Source: Sphingosinicella sp. YJ22 | Lineage (GTDB): Bacteria; Pseudomonadota; Alphaproteobacteria; Sphingomonadales; Sphingomonadaceae | Assembly (NCBI RefSeq): GCF_011320075.1 | Contig: NZ_JAANPA010000007.1 | Location: 21,291-85,290, forward strand | Length of the DNA: 64,000 nucleotides | Direction of reading: 5' to 3' | Part shown: piece after piece, positions 45,002-56,069 of the stretch | Numbering within the stretch: position 1 is the first letter of the stretch | Layout: every line of letters begins with the position of its first letter | Program-made: the position numbers and the translations under genes | Notes under the pieces: model-generated | Seen by the model: the letters and a program-made list of their open reading frames with translations, nothing else | Database searches by the model: none | What the model was told of the DNA's origin: nothing

Positions 45002-46177
45002 TCAGCTGTCGACTTCGAGCTCTAGCCATTCCGCCATGCTGGCGAGTTCGGCGGCGAGCCGCTCGCGCGTGTTCGCCGGAGCACCTGGCTCGAGATGCGT
45101 GGCTCGAACGCGCAGGCGCCCGGACTGGCGGTCGGCCTTGAGGTCGACGCGAGCGACCAGCGCCTCATCCATCAGGAAAGGCAGCACGTAATAGCCGTGA
45201 ACGCGCTTGTCGGCGGGCGTGTAGATCTCGATGCGGTAGCGGAAGCCGAACAGGCGCTCGGTGCGGGCGCGCTCCCAGATAAGCGGGTCGAACGGGGCGA
45301 GGAGCGCCTGGGTCTCGATTTGGCGCGGGCGGCGCGCGTCGGCGTGGAGGTAGGCGGGATTGCGCCAACCCTCGACGGTGAGGGGGAGGAGCGTTCCTTC
45401 CTCGACCAGCGCCTCGATGGCGGCGCGGGCGGGCTCGGGTTTCAGGCGGAAATAGTCCCTGAGATCGCCAGCGGTGGCGAGTCCTAGGGTGCGGGCCGAT
45501 AGCGCAACCAGCCTGCGCTGGGCGTCGGCGGGATCTGGCGTGGGGAGAGACAGAATCGCTGAGGGGATGACCCGCTCGGTGAGGTCGTAGACCCGTTCGA
45601 AGCTGCCCCGCCGGGTCGCGGTGGTGAGGTGGCCGGCCCAGAACAGCCATTCCAGCGCATGCTTGGTCGCGCCCCATTCCCACCAGCCGCTGCGGCTGCT
45701 GCCATGCTCGAAGTCCGATGCCGCCATCGGCCCTTCGTCGCGGATTCGCGCCAGGATCGCCTCGGCCTCGGCGCGCTGTTCTTTGGCGAAGAGGCGAACC
45801 CTTCCCCAGCCAGCCTCGCCGCGATCGGCCTCGGCCATGCGCCAGCGCAGCAATGGGTGGAGGGGGAGCGGCAAGAGCGAGGCCTCGTGCGCCCAATATT
45901 CGAACAGCCGGCGCTTCGGCTTGGCGCCCCAGGCGGCGGCGTCGAGCAGCTCGCGGTCGTACGGGCCGATGCGTGAGAAGGCCGGCAGGTAATGGGCGCG
46001 GGCAAGGACGTTGACGCTGTCGATCTGGTGAAGGCCGAGCCGATCGAGATTGCGCGCGAGGCGGCCCCAGTTGGCGGTGGGCGGCTTGGGCCCGCCGAAG
46101 CCCTGCGCGGCCAGGGCGATGCGCCGCGCGGCGGCGAGGGAGATGCGGTCGCGCGGCGGGCTCATGGATCGCATCAA
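45002..46177 (-). CDS. YcaQ/AlkX-like winged-helix DNA glycosylase family protein
   Basis: A 391-aa protein of the HTH_42 (YcaQ) family. Family stretches: LAAARRIALAAQGF, LHQIDSVNVLARAHYLPAFSRIGPYD, RLFEYWAHEASLLP, ALEWLFWAGHL, FERVYDLTERVIP and LLAPFDPLIWERARTERLFGF. E. coli YcaQ unhooks interstrand DNA crosslinks; here the same fold is inferred and the substrate is not known. The start may be the ATG at 46177 or the internal one at 46162-46165 (MSPPRDR). It is a single gene. Confidence 0.82.
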   Translation of the reverse strand: MMRSMSPPRDRISLAAARRIALAAQGFGGPKPPTANWGRLARNLDRLGLHQIDSVNVLARAHYLPAFSRIGPYDRELLDAAAWGAKPKRRLFEYWAHEASLLPLPLHPLLRWRMAEADRGEAGWGRVRLFAKEQRAEAEAILARIRDEGPMAASDFEHGSSRSGWWEWGATKHALEWLFWAGHLTTATRRGSFERVYDLTERVIPSAILSLPTPDPADAQRRLVALSARTLGLATAGDLRDYFRLKPEPARAAIEALVEEGTLLPLTVEGWRNPAYLHADARRPRQIETQALLAPFDPLIWERARTERLFGFRYRIEIYTPADKRVHGYYVLPFLMDEALVARVDLKADRQSGRLRVRATHLEPGAPANTRERLAAELASMAEWLELEVDS

Positions 46178-46328
46178 GCCGGGCCGCGCCGCCCCGTCAA
46201 TCGATGAGCCTCACCGCGATTATGCCTCAAGCCGCGCTTTTCAGCGAAAGCTCACAAGTGGCTCATGCCGCTCACCTGCCGTCCGGAGCAGGGTGACCGC
46301 ATCACTCGATGCAGGAAGGGCAGGAGAC

Positions 46329-46898
46329 ATGACGGAAGTTTCGGAGAGCAGCGGAAGGCGGCTCGGCAGCCCGTGGCGGATCGCTGGGTGGGGCACGGCG
46401 GTGCTGATCCTGCTTCTGCCGCTCGTCGCGATGCGGTTCGGCGACGAAGTTAACTGGACTGAAAGCGACTTCATCTTCGCCGGCATCATGATCGGCGGCA
46501 CCGGCGCCCTGTTCGAGCTGACCGTTCGGATGTCGCGCAACCAGGCCTATCGCGCCGGCGTCGGCTTCGCGCTCGCGGCGTCGTTCCTGACGGTGTGGGC
46601 GACCGGCGCGGTGGGCATGATCGGCGACGAGGACAATCCCTATAATCTGCTCTTCCTCGCCGTGATCGGACTGGCGCTGGCCGGCGCCATCGTCGCGCGC
46701 TTCCGGGCGCAGGGGATGGCGATCACCATGGCCACCGCGGCGCTGGCGCAGGTCGTCGTCTCCGTCGTCGGCATGCCGACCGACCTGCGCGGCGGCATTT
46801 TCAGCGCCGGCTTCGGCGGCATCTGGCTGATCTCGGCCGCCTTGTTCTGGAAGGCGGCGCGGGACCAGGCCGCGTCCGACGCGCTGGCCAAGGGCTGA
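46329..46898 (+). CDS. multi-pass membrane protein
   Basis: A 189-aa protein with five hydrophobic segments: GWGTAVLILLLPLVAMRF, FIFAGIMIGGTGALFEL, GVGFALAASFLTVWATGAVG, NLLFLAVIGLALAGAIV, and IFSAGFGGIWLISAALF at the end. Charged loops separate them (TVRMSRNQAYR). AGGAG lies just before the start. I do not recognise a named family; no catalytic motif is visible. Confidence 0.8.
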   Translation: MTEVSESSGRRLGSPWRIAGWGTAVLILLLPLVAMRFGDEVNWTESDFIFAGIMIGGTGALFELTVRMSRNQAYRAGVGFALAASFLTVWATGAVGMIGDEDNPYNLLFLAVIGLALAGAIVARFRAQGMAITMATAALAQVVVSVVGMPTDLRGGIFSAGFGGIWLISAALFWKAARDQAASDALAKG

Positions 46899-46960
46899 CG
46901 CCGGCGCACCGGCCGCTGACTCGCTTTTGCGCGCGCCCGGCAAGTGGTAGAAGGCATGCC

Positions 46961-47506
46961 ATGTTCACCGACATGCACGACGGGACCGCCGCGGACTGGG
47001 CGCACATCGCCCAGGCGCATCGCGCGCACCAGCAGAGCATTGCGGCGAAACAGATCATGGAGAGCCTCCAGCGGCTCGAGGCGATCGAGGTCGGCTTCGC
47101 CGCCAACCAGCTGACCCACAGCCTGATGGCGGGGACCCTGGCGCGCCGGGCCGGGGCGAGCGACCAGGAAGTGGTGGCGGCCCTGTGCCATGACCTCGGC
47201 AAATTGTTCTCGATCCCGAACCACGGACCGATCGCTGCGGAGATGCTGAAGCCCTATGTGAGCGAGGACATCTACCACGCCATCTACTGGCACCAGTCCT
47301 TCCAGGGCCGCTATTATTTCGAGCATCTCGGCCTCGATCCCGAGGCGCGCGAGCGGTTCCGGGACGAGAGCTGGTACGATTTCGCGGTGAAGCTGGTCGA
47401 CGAATGGGACGCGCCCGCCTTCGATCCCGATTTCGACGTCGATCCGCTGGCGAGCTTCGAGCCCGAAGTCACCCGGGTGTTCAGGAACCCGAGGGCGATG
47501 GTTTAG
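46961..47506 (+). CDS. HD domain protein (PhnZ/MIOX-like or phosphohydrolase)
   Basis: A 181-aa helical protein with HD-type ligands: LTHSLMAGTLARRAG (His), VVAALCHDLGKLF (His-Asp), and later IYHAIYWHQSFQGRYYFEHLG (His residues). The layout resembles the diiron HD oxygenases (PhnZ, myo-inositol oxygenase) as well as small phosphohydrolases; the sequence does not decide between them. It is convergent with an MFS transporter gene, 15 nt away. Confidence 0.8.
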   Translation: MFTDMHDGTAADWAHIAQAHRAHQQSIAAKQIMESLQRLEAIEVGFAANQLTHSLMAGTLARRAGASDQEVVAALCHDLGKLFSIPNHGPIAAEMLKPYVSEDIYHAIYWHQSFQGRYYFEHLGLDPEARERFRDESWYDFAVKLVDEWDAPAFDPDFDVDPLASFEPEVTRVFRNPRAMV

Positions 47507-47521
47507 ACCAATCCTTGCTGC

Positions 47522-48865
47522 CTAGACGTCTTCGGGCAGCGAGTGGCCTTCGAAGATCTTGCCGTCGTCGCAGACCTTGTGGAGCTTCCAGCCGAGCCAG
47601 GCGGAGACGAGGCACATCGCGGCGGCCAGCAGCAGCTGGTCGACGGTCTGCATCTCGAGCAGCGACAGGCCGGTCGAGATGATCGAGCCGATCACCATCG
47701 CGAAGCTGTTGACGATGTTGTTGGCCGCGACGGTGCGCGCCGCCTCGCTCTTGTGCACCGTCGTGGTGAGGAAGGCGTAGAGCGGCACCACGAACATGCC
47801 GCCCGAAATCGCGATACCGAGCAGGCAGCCGATCAGCGGCAGCGCGTCGGGATGGGAGAAGAAGTCCCAGAATTGCAGCAAGGTGCCGTCGGGCGTGCGC
47901 TCCCAGCCCTGGCACACAATGTGGAACAGGACGATGAACACGCCCATCACGATCACCGACGGCGCTGAGTAGCGCGCCGAGACCTCGCCCTTGAGCAGGC
48001 GGTTGATCACGATCGAGCCGATCGACACGCCGATCGAGAAGATGGCGAGGAACAGGCTCGCGACCTCCTTATCGGAGGTGAGCACGTTCTTCACCAGCGG
48101 CGGGAACAGGATGAACAGCACCGCGCCGACCGTCCAGAAGAAGCTGATGGCGATGATCGCCATGAACAGGCGCGGGATGTGCATCGTCGCCCGGACCAGC
48201 GTGACCGACGATCGGAACACGTTCCAGTCGATCCTGTGCCCGGGCTCCTCCGGCGGCGCCGGCGGCACCTGGCGGCCAGCGACATAGCCGATCAGGGCGA
48301 CGACGAAGCACATCACAGCCGCGGTCTGGACGGCGATGACCCCCGCGATGATCGTTCCGGTGAGGATGGCGAGATAGGTGCCGGCCTCGACCAGTCCGGT
48401 CCCGGCGAGCACCTCCCGGCGTTCGAGATGCTGCGGCAGGACCGCATATTTGATGGGGCCGAAGAAGGTCGAATGGATGCCCATCGCGAGGAGCGCGAGG
48501 AGCATGAGCGGGATCGCCGCCTCCATGACCAGGATGTCGAGCCAGCCCATGATCAGGCCGCCGGCGCCGACCGCCATGATGGCGATCTCGCAGCCCTTCA
48601 CGATTCGGATGATCTTCGCCTTGTCGTTGGCGTCGGCGAGCTGGCCGGACAAAGCCGACAGGGTCAGGAAGGGCAGGATGAAGAGCGCGGTGGCGAGCGC
48701 GCTGAACCAGGTCTCGGAGGCCTCGTCGCTCAACACCTGGTAGACGACGAACAGAACCATCGCGTTCTTGAACAGGTTGTCGTTGAACGCGTTCAGGAAC
48801 TGGGTGACGAACAAGGGCAGGAATCGCCGCTTGCCGAGCAGATGGAGGCCGAGGTCGGAGCTCAT
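47522..48865 (-). CDS. MFS transporter, LplT-like
   Basis: A 447-aa transporter with 12 hydrophobic segments. It begins GKRRFLPLFVTQFLNAFNDNLFKNAMV, a signature of the lysophospholipid transporter LplT group (FLNAFNDNLFK), and has FFGPIKYAVLPQHL after helix 4-5. LplT flips lysophosphatidylethanolamine inward; here the associated acyltransferase Aas is absent, so a role in phospholipid recycling is inferred from similarity. It is divergent from pgsA, another phospholipid gene. Confidence 0.85.
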   Translation of the reverse strand: MSSDLGLHLLGKRRFLPLFVTQFLNAFNDNLFKNAMVLFVVYQVLSDEASETWFSALATALFILPFLTLSALSGQLADANDKAKIIRIVKGCEIAIMAVGAGGLIMGWLDILVMEAAIPLMLLALLAMGIHSTFFGPIKYAVLPQHLERREVLAGTGLVEAGTYLAILTGTIIAGVIAVQTAAVMCFVVALIGYVAGRQVPPAPPEEPGHRIDWNVFRSSVTLVRATMHIPRLFMAIIAISFFWTVGAVLFILFPPLVKNVLTSDKEVASLFLAIFSIGVSIGSIVINRLLKGEVSARYSAPSVIVMGVFIVLFHIVCQGWERTPDGTLLQFWDFFSHPDALPLIGCLLGIAISGGMFVVPLYAFLTTTVHKSEAARTVAANNIVNSFAMVIGSIISTGLSLLEMQTVDQLLLAAAMCLVSAWLGWKLHKVCDDGKIFEGHSLPEDV

Positions 48866-49029
48866 GAGAGGATTGCGCCGAGAGAGGCTTGCGTCCGGCC
48901 GGACGCGATCAATGCGAGCACTTCAAACCTTCCTGTCGGGCCGGCAGCCGGTGCGGCATAGCCGTTCCCGAACCCGCGAGACAAGGCTTTGGCTCCCAAA
49001 TGGAGATTGAGCGCGTTAGAGGGCCCGTG

Positions 49030-49593
49030 ATGCTCACGCTGCCCAACCTGCTGACGCTGTCGCGGATCGTCGCGGTGCCGCTGCTGGTCGCCCTGTTGTG
49101 GGCGCCCGGCAGGGTGGAATTCGCGCTCGCCTTCGGCCTCTACGCTTTGGTCTGCGTCACCGACTATTTCGACGGCTGGCTGGCGCGGCGGATGAAGACG
49201 GTGTCGCGGCTTGGGGCCTTCCTCGATCCGATCGCGGACAAGATCATGGTGGCGGCGGTGCTGCTGATGCTGGTGTCGACCCGGCAGGAGGGCGTCGAGC
49301 CGATCATCGCCGGACCGCACATCGTCGCGGCGCTGATCATCCTGCTGCGCGAGATCCTGGTGTCGGGCCTGCGCGAATTCCTCGGCGGACTGCAGGTGTC
49401 GGTGCCGGTAAGCCAACTCGCCAAATGGAAGACGACGTTCCAGATGCTCGCCCTCGGGGCGCTGATCCTCGCCGGCGCGGTCGAAGGCGGCTGGGTGCTA
49501 TGGGTCGGCCTCGCCTGCCTGTGGGCGGCGGCGCTGCTCACCTTGGTGACCGGCTGGGCCTATCTGCGCATCGGCCTCAGGCACATGGCCTGA
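49030..49593 (+). CDS. pgsA: CDP-diacylglycerol-glycerol-3-phosphate 3-phosphatidyltransferase
   Basis: A 187-aa integral membrane enzyme that makes phosphatidylglycerol phosphate, the first committed step to PG and cardiolipin. The CDP-alcohol phosphotransferase motif DG(x2)AR(x8)G(x3)D(x3)D is present in FDGWLARRMKTVSRLGAF and the following DPIAD. Hydrophobic helices are spread over the sequence. The ATG at 49030 gives the canonical MLTLPNLLTLSRI and has AGAGGG 6 nt upstream; an ATG 30 nt upstream is less likely. Confidence 0.94.
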   Translation: MLTLPNLLTLSRIVAVPLLVALLWAPGRVEFALAFGLYALVCVTDYFDGWLARRMKTVSRLGAFLDPIADKIMVAAVLLMLVSTRQEGVEPIIAGPHIVAALIILLREILVSGLREFLGGLQVSVPVSQLAKWKTTFQMLALGALILAGAVEGGWVLWVGLACLWAAALLTLVTGWAYLRIGLRHMA

Positions 49594-49595
49594 CT

Positions 49596-50159
49596 TCAGG
49601 GCGCGTGCATCGCCTCGACGGTGCGCCGGAATTCGTCGGCGAGATGACCCGGCAAGGCGGCGGCAAAAGCGTCCGACAGCGCCCGATAATACCATAACGA
49701 GCCTTCGCGGCCGCCGGTGAACCGGTCCCATAGACCGTCGCCATGGACTCGAAGATCGGCGACGATGGCGCGGGCATTGTGGGTCTTGTCGGCAAGGGAG
49801 ACGAGCAGGGAGGTGCGGTCCTTGCCCGCGACCGCGGCGACATAGGCTTCCTTGCGAGGCCGCCAGTCCGGCTTGGGGTCGTCCCAGGCATCGGTGCAAT
49901 CGGCGACGATCCCTGCTACCCGCGGACCGAAGCGGCGTTGGATGTCGGCGAGCCGATCAGCGCCGCCCTGGTCTTCGGCCGCATCGTGCAGAAGGGCGGC
50001 GATCGCCTGGTCCTCGTCCGCGCCATGCTCCAAAGCGAGCGAGGCGACGGCAAGCAGATGCGAGACATAAGGGATTTCCGTCCCCTTTCGCTTCTGCTCG
50101 CGATGAATGGCGCTGGCATATGCAAGCGCCCGGTCGAAGCGCTCCGTGAGACGGGTCAT
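49596..50159 (-). CDS. HD domain protein (RelA/SpoT-hydrolase-like)
   Basis: A 187-aa protein. The HD motif lies in AIHREQKRKGTEIPYVSHLLAVASL and IAALLHDAAEDQGG, with SLADKTHNARAI as the third conserved block. This pattern matches the hydrolase half of RelA/SpoT-type proteins or small alarmone/nucleotide phosphohydrolases. No synthetase domain is present. It overlaps oxyR by 4 nt (ATGA), so it is probably in the OxyR transcript. Confidence 0.83.
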   Translation of the reverse strand: MTRLTERFDRALAYASAIHREQKRKGTEIPYVSHLLAVASLALEHGADEDQAIAALLHDAAEDQGGADRLADIQRRFGPRVAGIVADCTDAWDDPKPDWRPRKEAYVAAVAGKDRTSLLVSLADKTHNARAIVADLRVHGDGLWDRFTGGREGSLWYYRALSDAFAAALPGHLADEFRRTVEAMHAP

Positions 50160-51055
50160 GCCGCGGCCTTCAATGCATCCGCGAGGAGGCGGAATTCCTT
50201 TTCGCGCGGCGAGCCCTTGCGCCACACCAGGGCGATGCGGCGGAAGGCGTGGTCGGCCTTGAGGGCGCGTGCCTCGACGCCGGTATTCTCGAGGATGCCC
50301 GCCCGGACCGCCATTTCGGGGACGAGGGTCATGCCGAGGCCGTTGTCGACCATCTGCACCAAAGTGTGGAGCGACGTGCCCATGATCGACGCTTCGGCGC
50401 GAAGCTCCGGCCGGTTGCAGGCGGCCAGCGCATGGTCCTTGAGGCAGTGGCCGTCCTCCAGGAGCAGCAATTTGTCCTCGTCGATCACCGCCGGAGCCAC
50501 CGCATCCGGCAGGTCGTCGGCAGCGCCGGGCGGAAAGGCGATGAGCAGGCGGTCCTCGAACAGGGTCACGCTGTCGACCTCGCCGCAGCGATAGGGGAGG
50601 GCGAGCAGGACGCAGTCGAGCGCTCCGCGATGGAGGGAGTCGCAGGCGGCCTGGCTGGTCTCCTCGCGCAGATAGAGGCGAAGGTCGGGCCATTGCTGGC
50701 GAAGCCGCGGCAGCAGGGTGGGCAGAAGGAACGGCGCAATCGTTGGGATGACGCCCATGCGCAGCTCGCCCGACAGCGGCTTGCCGGCGGCGCGGACCAT
50801 GTCGGACAGCTCCTCCGCTTCGCGCAGGATGCGCTGTGCCTTTTCCGCGACGCGCACACCCAGCGGCGTGAACCGAACCACCCGCTTGGTCCGTTCGACC
50901 AGGGTGACCCCGATCAGCGATTCCAGCTCCTTGATCCCCGCGGACAAGGTCGACTGGGTGACGAAGCAGGCGTCGGCGGCACGGCCAAAATGGCCGTGCG
51001 TGCGCAGCGCCACGAGATATTGGAGCTGCTTGAGAGTGGGAAGGTAGGTGCTCAT
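50156..51055 (-). CDS. oxyR: LysR-type hydrogen-peroxide-inducible regulator OxyR
   Basis: A 299-aa LysR regulator. The helix-turn-helix lies near residues 18-40 (HFGRAADACFVTQSTLSAGIKELE). The redox cysteines Cys204 and Cys213 (HCLKDHALAAC), separated by eight residues as in E. coli C199/C208, identify OxyR. The gene is divergent from ahpC, its usual target, with 115 nt between. The HD gene follows with a 4-nt overlap. Confidence 0.93.
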   Translation of the reverse strand: MSTYLPTLKQLQYLVALRTHGHFGRAADACFVTQSTLSAGIKELESLIGVTLVERTKRVVRFTPLGVRVAEKAQRILREAEELSDMVRAAGKPLSGELRMGVIPTIAPFLLPTLLPRLRQQWPDLRLYLREETSQAACDSLHRGALDCVLLALPYRCGEVDSVTLFEDRLLIAFPPGAADDLPDAVAPAVIDEDKLLLLEDGHCLKDHALAACNRPELRAEASIMGTSLHTLVQMVDNGLGMTLVPEMAVRAGILENTGVEARALKADHAFRRIALVWRKGSPREKEFRLLADALKAAA

Positions 51056-51170
51056 AGACTCAGTCGATCAATACGCGCGAACTTATCAATTTGTCCATTG
51101 CTGCACTGCACCCATATCGGGGCCACGCAGTTTCCAATCCAAACCAAAAATATCAGGAGCACCACCACCG
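51056..51170. promoter_or_regulatory. oxyR-ahpC divergent control region
   Basis: 115 nt between two divergent starts. Repeated ATCAAT-type elements (around 51066 and 51083) and ATAG(N7)CGAT at 51054-51068 are compatible with an OxyR site but not a full consensus. For ahpC a possible -35 TTGTCC (51091-51096) and -10 CATATC (51113-51118) have a 16-nt spacer. The assignment is tentative. Confidence 0.45.
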
Positions 51171-51713
51171 ATGCTGACCGTCGGCGACAAACTTCCCGAA
51201 CTCACCCTGCCGGTTCAGCAGGGCACCGACGCTCTGCCCGCGGGCGAGACGATCAACCTCGCCGAGACCGACGGCAAGTGGAAGATCCTCTTCTACTGGC
51301 CGAAGGACTTCACCTTCGTCTGCCCGACCGAGATCGTCGGCTATGGCGACCTCCGCCAGGATTTCGCCGACCGCGACGCGGTCCTGATCGGCGCGTCGAC
51401 CGATACCGCCCACGTCCACTTCGCGTGGCGCCGGTCGGACGCTGAGCTGGCCACGGCGGACTTCCCCTGGATTGCCGACAATGGCGGCAAGCTCGCCGAA
51501 GCGCTCGGCATCCTCGACAAGAACGAGCATGTCGCGTTCCGCGCGACCTTCATCATCGACCCGGACAATGTGATCCAGCATGTCACGGTCAACGGCCTCA
51601 ACGTCGGCCGCAACCCGGCCGAGACGCTTCGCGTCCTCGACGCGCTGCAGACCGATGAGCTGTGCCCGTGCAACTGGGAAAAGGGTCAGGACGTCCTGCG
51701 GCCCGCCGCTTAA
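51171..51713 (+). CDS. ahpC: peroxiredoxin AhpC
   Basis: A 180-aa 2-Cys peroxiredoxin. The peroxidatic Cys51 is in FTFVCPTEI and the second Cys near the C-terminus in ELCPCNWEKGQ (C165/C167), as in the AhpC/AhpE types that pair with AhpD. It reduces peroxides and organic hydroperoxides. AGGAG lies 11 nt before the ATG. It is controlled by divergent OxyR, and an intrinsic terminator separates it from ahpD. Confidence 0.94.
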   Translation: MLTVGDKLPELTLPVQQGTDALPAGETINLAETDGKWKILFYWPKDFTFVCPTEIVGYGDLRQDFADRDAVLIGASTDTAHVHFAWRRSDAELATADFPWIADNGGKLAEALGILDKNEHVAFRATFIIDPDNVIQHVTVNGLNVGRNPAETLRVLDALQTDELCPCNWEKGQDVLRPAA

Positions 51714-51754
51714 GCCCCCTGGGCGGCTTCCCCCTGAGCCGCGACGTCCAACCG

Positions 51755-51791
51755 GAGGGGCGTGGGAGCATTCCCGCGCCCCTCTTTTTTT
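51755..51791 (+). terminator. intrinsic terminator between ahpC and ahpD
   Basis: A stem GAGGGGCG (51755-51762) with CGCCCCTC (51777-51784), an inner GGGA/TCCC stem with one T-G mismatch, and seven T residues (51785-51791). It follows ahpC by 41 nt and would reduce read-through into ahpD. Confidence 0.88.
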
Positions 51792-51835
51792 AACTCCTCT
51801 CCGGACAGGATCGAGGAGGATCATAGGAGTTTTCG

Positions 51836-52354
51836 ATGTCCCTCAAGGAATTCGCCGAGACGCTGCCTGACTATGCCAAGGACCTGCGCCTCAATGTCGG
51901 CTCGCTGCTCAACGACCAGGCGCTGGGCGACCAGCGCAAATACGGGCTTCTGCTCGCCTGCGCGCACGGCTCGGGCCACCGCCCGCTGATCGCCGCGGCC
52001 GAGGCCGAGGCGGAAGCCAAGCTGACCCCGGAAGCCGCCAATGCGGCGCGCGCCGCGGCGGCGGTGATGGCGATGAACAACGTCTATTACCGCTTCGTCC
52101 ACCTGTCCTCGAACCCGGTCTATGGGACCCTGCCGGCGAAGCTGCGGATGAACGTGATCGGCAACCCCGGCATCGATAAGGCCGACTTCGAGCTGTTCAG
52201 CCTCGCGGTGAGCGCGATGAACGGCTGCGGCATGTGCATCGACAGCCACGAGCGGGTGCTCCAGCAGCACGGCGTCAAGGCCGAGCATATCCAGACCGCC
52301 GCCCGCATCGGCGCGGTTCTGAAAGCCGTCGCCACGGTTCACGCCACCCTGTAA
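51836..52354 (+). CDS. ahpD: alkyl hydroperoxide reductase AhpD
   Basis: A 172-aa AhpD-like carboxymuconolactone-decarboxylase-family protein that re-reduces AhpC through lipoyl/NADH systems. The catalytic CxxC (C131 and C134) and His138 lie in NGCGMCIDSHE. The start has TAGGAGT 6 nt upstream. It is downstream of ahpC in the same direction but after a terminator, so it needs read-through or its own promoter. Confidence 0.94.
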   Translation: MSLKEFAETLPDYAKDLRLNVGSLLNDQALGDQRKYGLLLACAHGSGHRPLIAAAEAEAEAKLTPEAANAARAAAAVMAMNNVYYRFVHLSSNPVYGTLPAKLRMNVIGNPGIDKADFELFSLAVSAMNGCGMCIDSHERVLQQHGVKAEHIQTAARIGAVLKAVATVHATL

Positions 52355-52373
52355 TTTAAGAAGGAGCACCCCC

Positions 52374-52453
52374 GTCCCCTCCAGCAAGGGCTGGAGGGGA
52401 GTCACTCCGAGCGAGCGACTCCCCTCCGCGCCTTCGCGGAGGGGTTGGGGGTG
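52374..52453. repeat. REP-like repeat after ahpD
   Basis: An inverted arrangement of CCCCTCCAGC/GCTGGAGGGG and CCCCTCCGCG/CGCGGAGGGG elements with a GTTGGGGGTGG arm, in the 105-nt gap between the convergent ahpD and a hypothetical gene. Same family as 11397 and 22107; it may act as a bidirectional terminator. Confidence 0.65.
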
Positions 52454-52459
52454 GTTCTT

Positions 52460-52747
52460 TTATTCCAGCCCCAGCAGCCAGCGCTGGAGCGAGACGGGCA
52501 TCACCGCGGCCCCCGGCGCGGTTCGGACCAGCTCGGCGCGGTGCGCCATGATCCATTCTAGGCACTGGGTCCGCGTCTCGAACACCGGATAATTGTCGCG
52601 GGCGGGACGGCGACTGTGCTCGTCGATCAGGAAGCGTGCGCCCGAGCGGCAGCCGGGCATTCCAGGCCAGTCGCGATGCGGGGCGCGCACCGCAGGCGCC
52701 CACCAGGTGTGAGTCGAATCGAGAGCCTCGGCGCCCGCGCGATCCAT
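52460..52747 (-). CDS. hypothetical protein, 95 aa
   Basis: A short soluble protein (DSTHTWWAPAVRAPHRDWPG, DEHSRRPARDNYPVFETRTQ) that I do not recognise. The ATG at 52747 has GAGAGG about 8 nt upstream; an ATG 24 nt further upstream is possible. It is located 59 nt downstream of the katG stop in the same direction, so it may be in the katG transcript. Confidence 0.6.
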   Translation of the reverse strand: MDRAGAEALDSTHTWWAPAVRAPHRDWPGMPGCRSGARFLIDEHSRRPARDNYPVFETRTQCLEWIMAHRAELVRTAPGAAVMPVSLQRWLLGLE

Positions 52748-52806
52748 CGCCTCATCCTCTCCCGCGGACATCCTCCCCGGGCCGTGCCGGCGAGGAACTT
52801 CCCACC

Positions 52807-55056
<2,250 letters not shown>

Positions 55057-55160
55057 CTAGACCTGTCGGGCTCATCGGAGAAACGACTTAAACCGGCTTT
55101 GCTGATCGATCTGGCAAATGACGCGGCGCAACAGGAAGGACTGCTGCGCCGCGCAAAAGC

Positions 55161-55904
55161 TCAGCCGACTCCGGTGTCTTTCTGGTGCGTCGGCATCAGC
55201 CACACGGTGCCGCGCCCGCGAAGCACATAGACCAGGCCCTCGCCGGACCGCATCGCGTTGCGCAGGCCCGAGACGAGCGGGCGGAGCTCGACCTGGAGGC
55301 TCGCCGAATACATCAGCATGAGGTCGCCATCGACGGTGAGCTCGCCATTGCCGTCGAGCTCGATCGCCTCGATCTCGTCGACCGGTACCGGGGATTCGAC
55401 CACGAACACGCCGGCGCCCTCGAGTTTGGGCTGCATCAGGCCCGCGCCCGACAGAGCGCCCGAGATGCTCGTGTGCATGTGGGTCTTGAGCTGGATCGTG
55501 CCCTCGCAGGCGTAGAAGGCCTTGTCGTCGAGCAGAAGCGCGTCGCCCGGCCCGTCCATCTCGGCGATGATGAACTCCTTGTGGGTGAGCTCGGTCCACA
55601 CCTCGCCATTGCCGGAGAAGCGCGTCGAGAAGGCGCTCTCGCCGGTTCCGGCCGACTGAATGGCGCGCTTGAAGAAGCCGGCATTGGGATCGTTCTTCTG
55701 GACCTCGGCGGTGATGCGCCCGTTGGAATATTGAAAGGCGCCGGGCTCGAGCAGCGCCGAGCCACCGTCGAGCTTCAGGCGCACCTGGCGCCCGATCTGG
55801 GTCTGGCGGCCGACATAGGTGACCACGTTGCGGGTCACCTGATAGACCTCGATCGTGCAGCCGCGGCCGGCCTTGCTGTCGATCAGCTTGCGGAATTCGG
55901 ACAT
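55161..55904 (-). CDS. AIM24 family protein
   Basis: A 247-aa beta-rich protein of the AIM24/TRAP-like family (ALLEPGAFQYSNGRITAEVQK, GEVWTELTHKEFIIAEMDGP, GAGVFVVESPVPVDEIEAIEL). Bacterial members are mostly uncharacterised, and the mitochondrial homologue acts in inner-membrane organisation. GGGGGAGA lies before the ATG at 55904. No partner is evident from the neighbours. Confidence 0.86.
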   Translation of the reverse strand: MSEFRKLIDSKAGRGCTIEVYQVTRNVVTYVGRQTQIGRQVRLKLDGGSALLEPGAFQYSNGRITAEVQKNDPNAGFFKRAIQSAGTGESAFSTRFSGNGEVWTELTHKEFIIAEMDGPGDALLLDDKAFYACEGTIQLKTHMHTSISGALSGAGLMQPKLEGAGVFVVESPVPVDEIEAIELDGNGELTVDGDLMLMYSASLQVELRPLVSGLRNAMRSGEGLVYVLRGRGTVWLMPTHQKDTGVG

Positions 55905-56069
55905 GCGAGAATCTCCCCCTCTGGAGCCGTTCCGCAGCATGATTAGCGCGCCTTGGTGCCCCCACGAAGATCAAACGACCAAAAGGCTGGATCGGGCGGC
56001 GAACGCTCCGGCTGGAAATACGCCGCGCCGCAAACTATCTTTTCACCGGTGGGGGCTAGGAGTGTCGGA

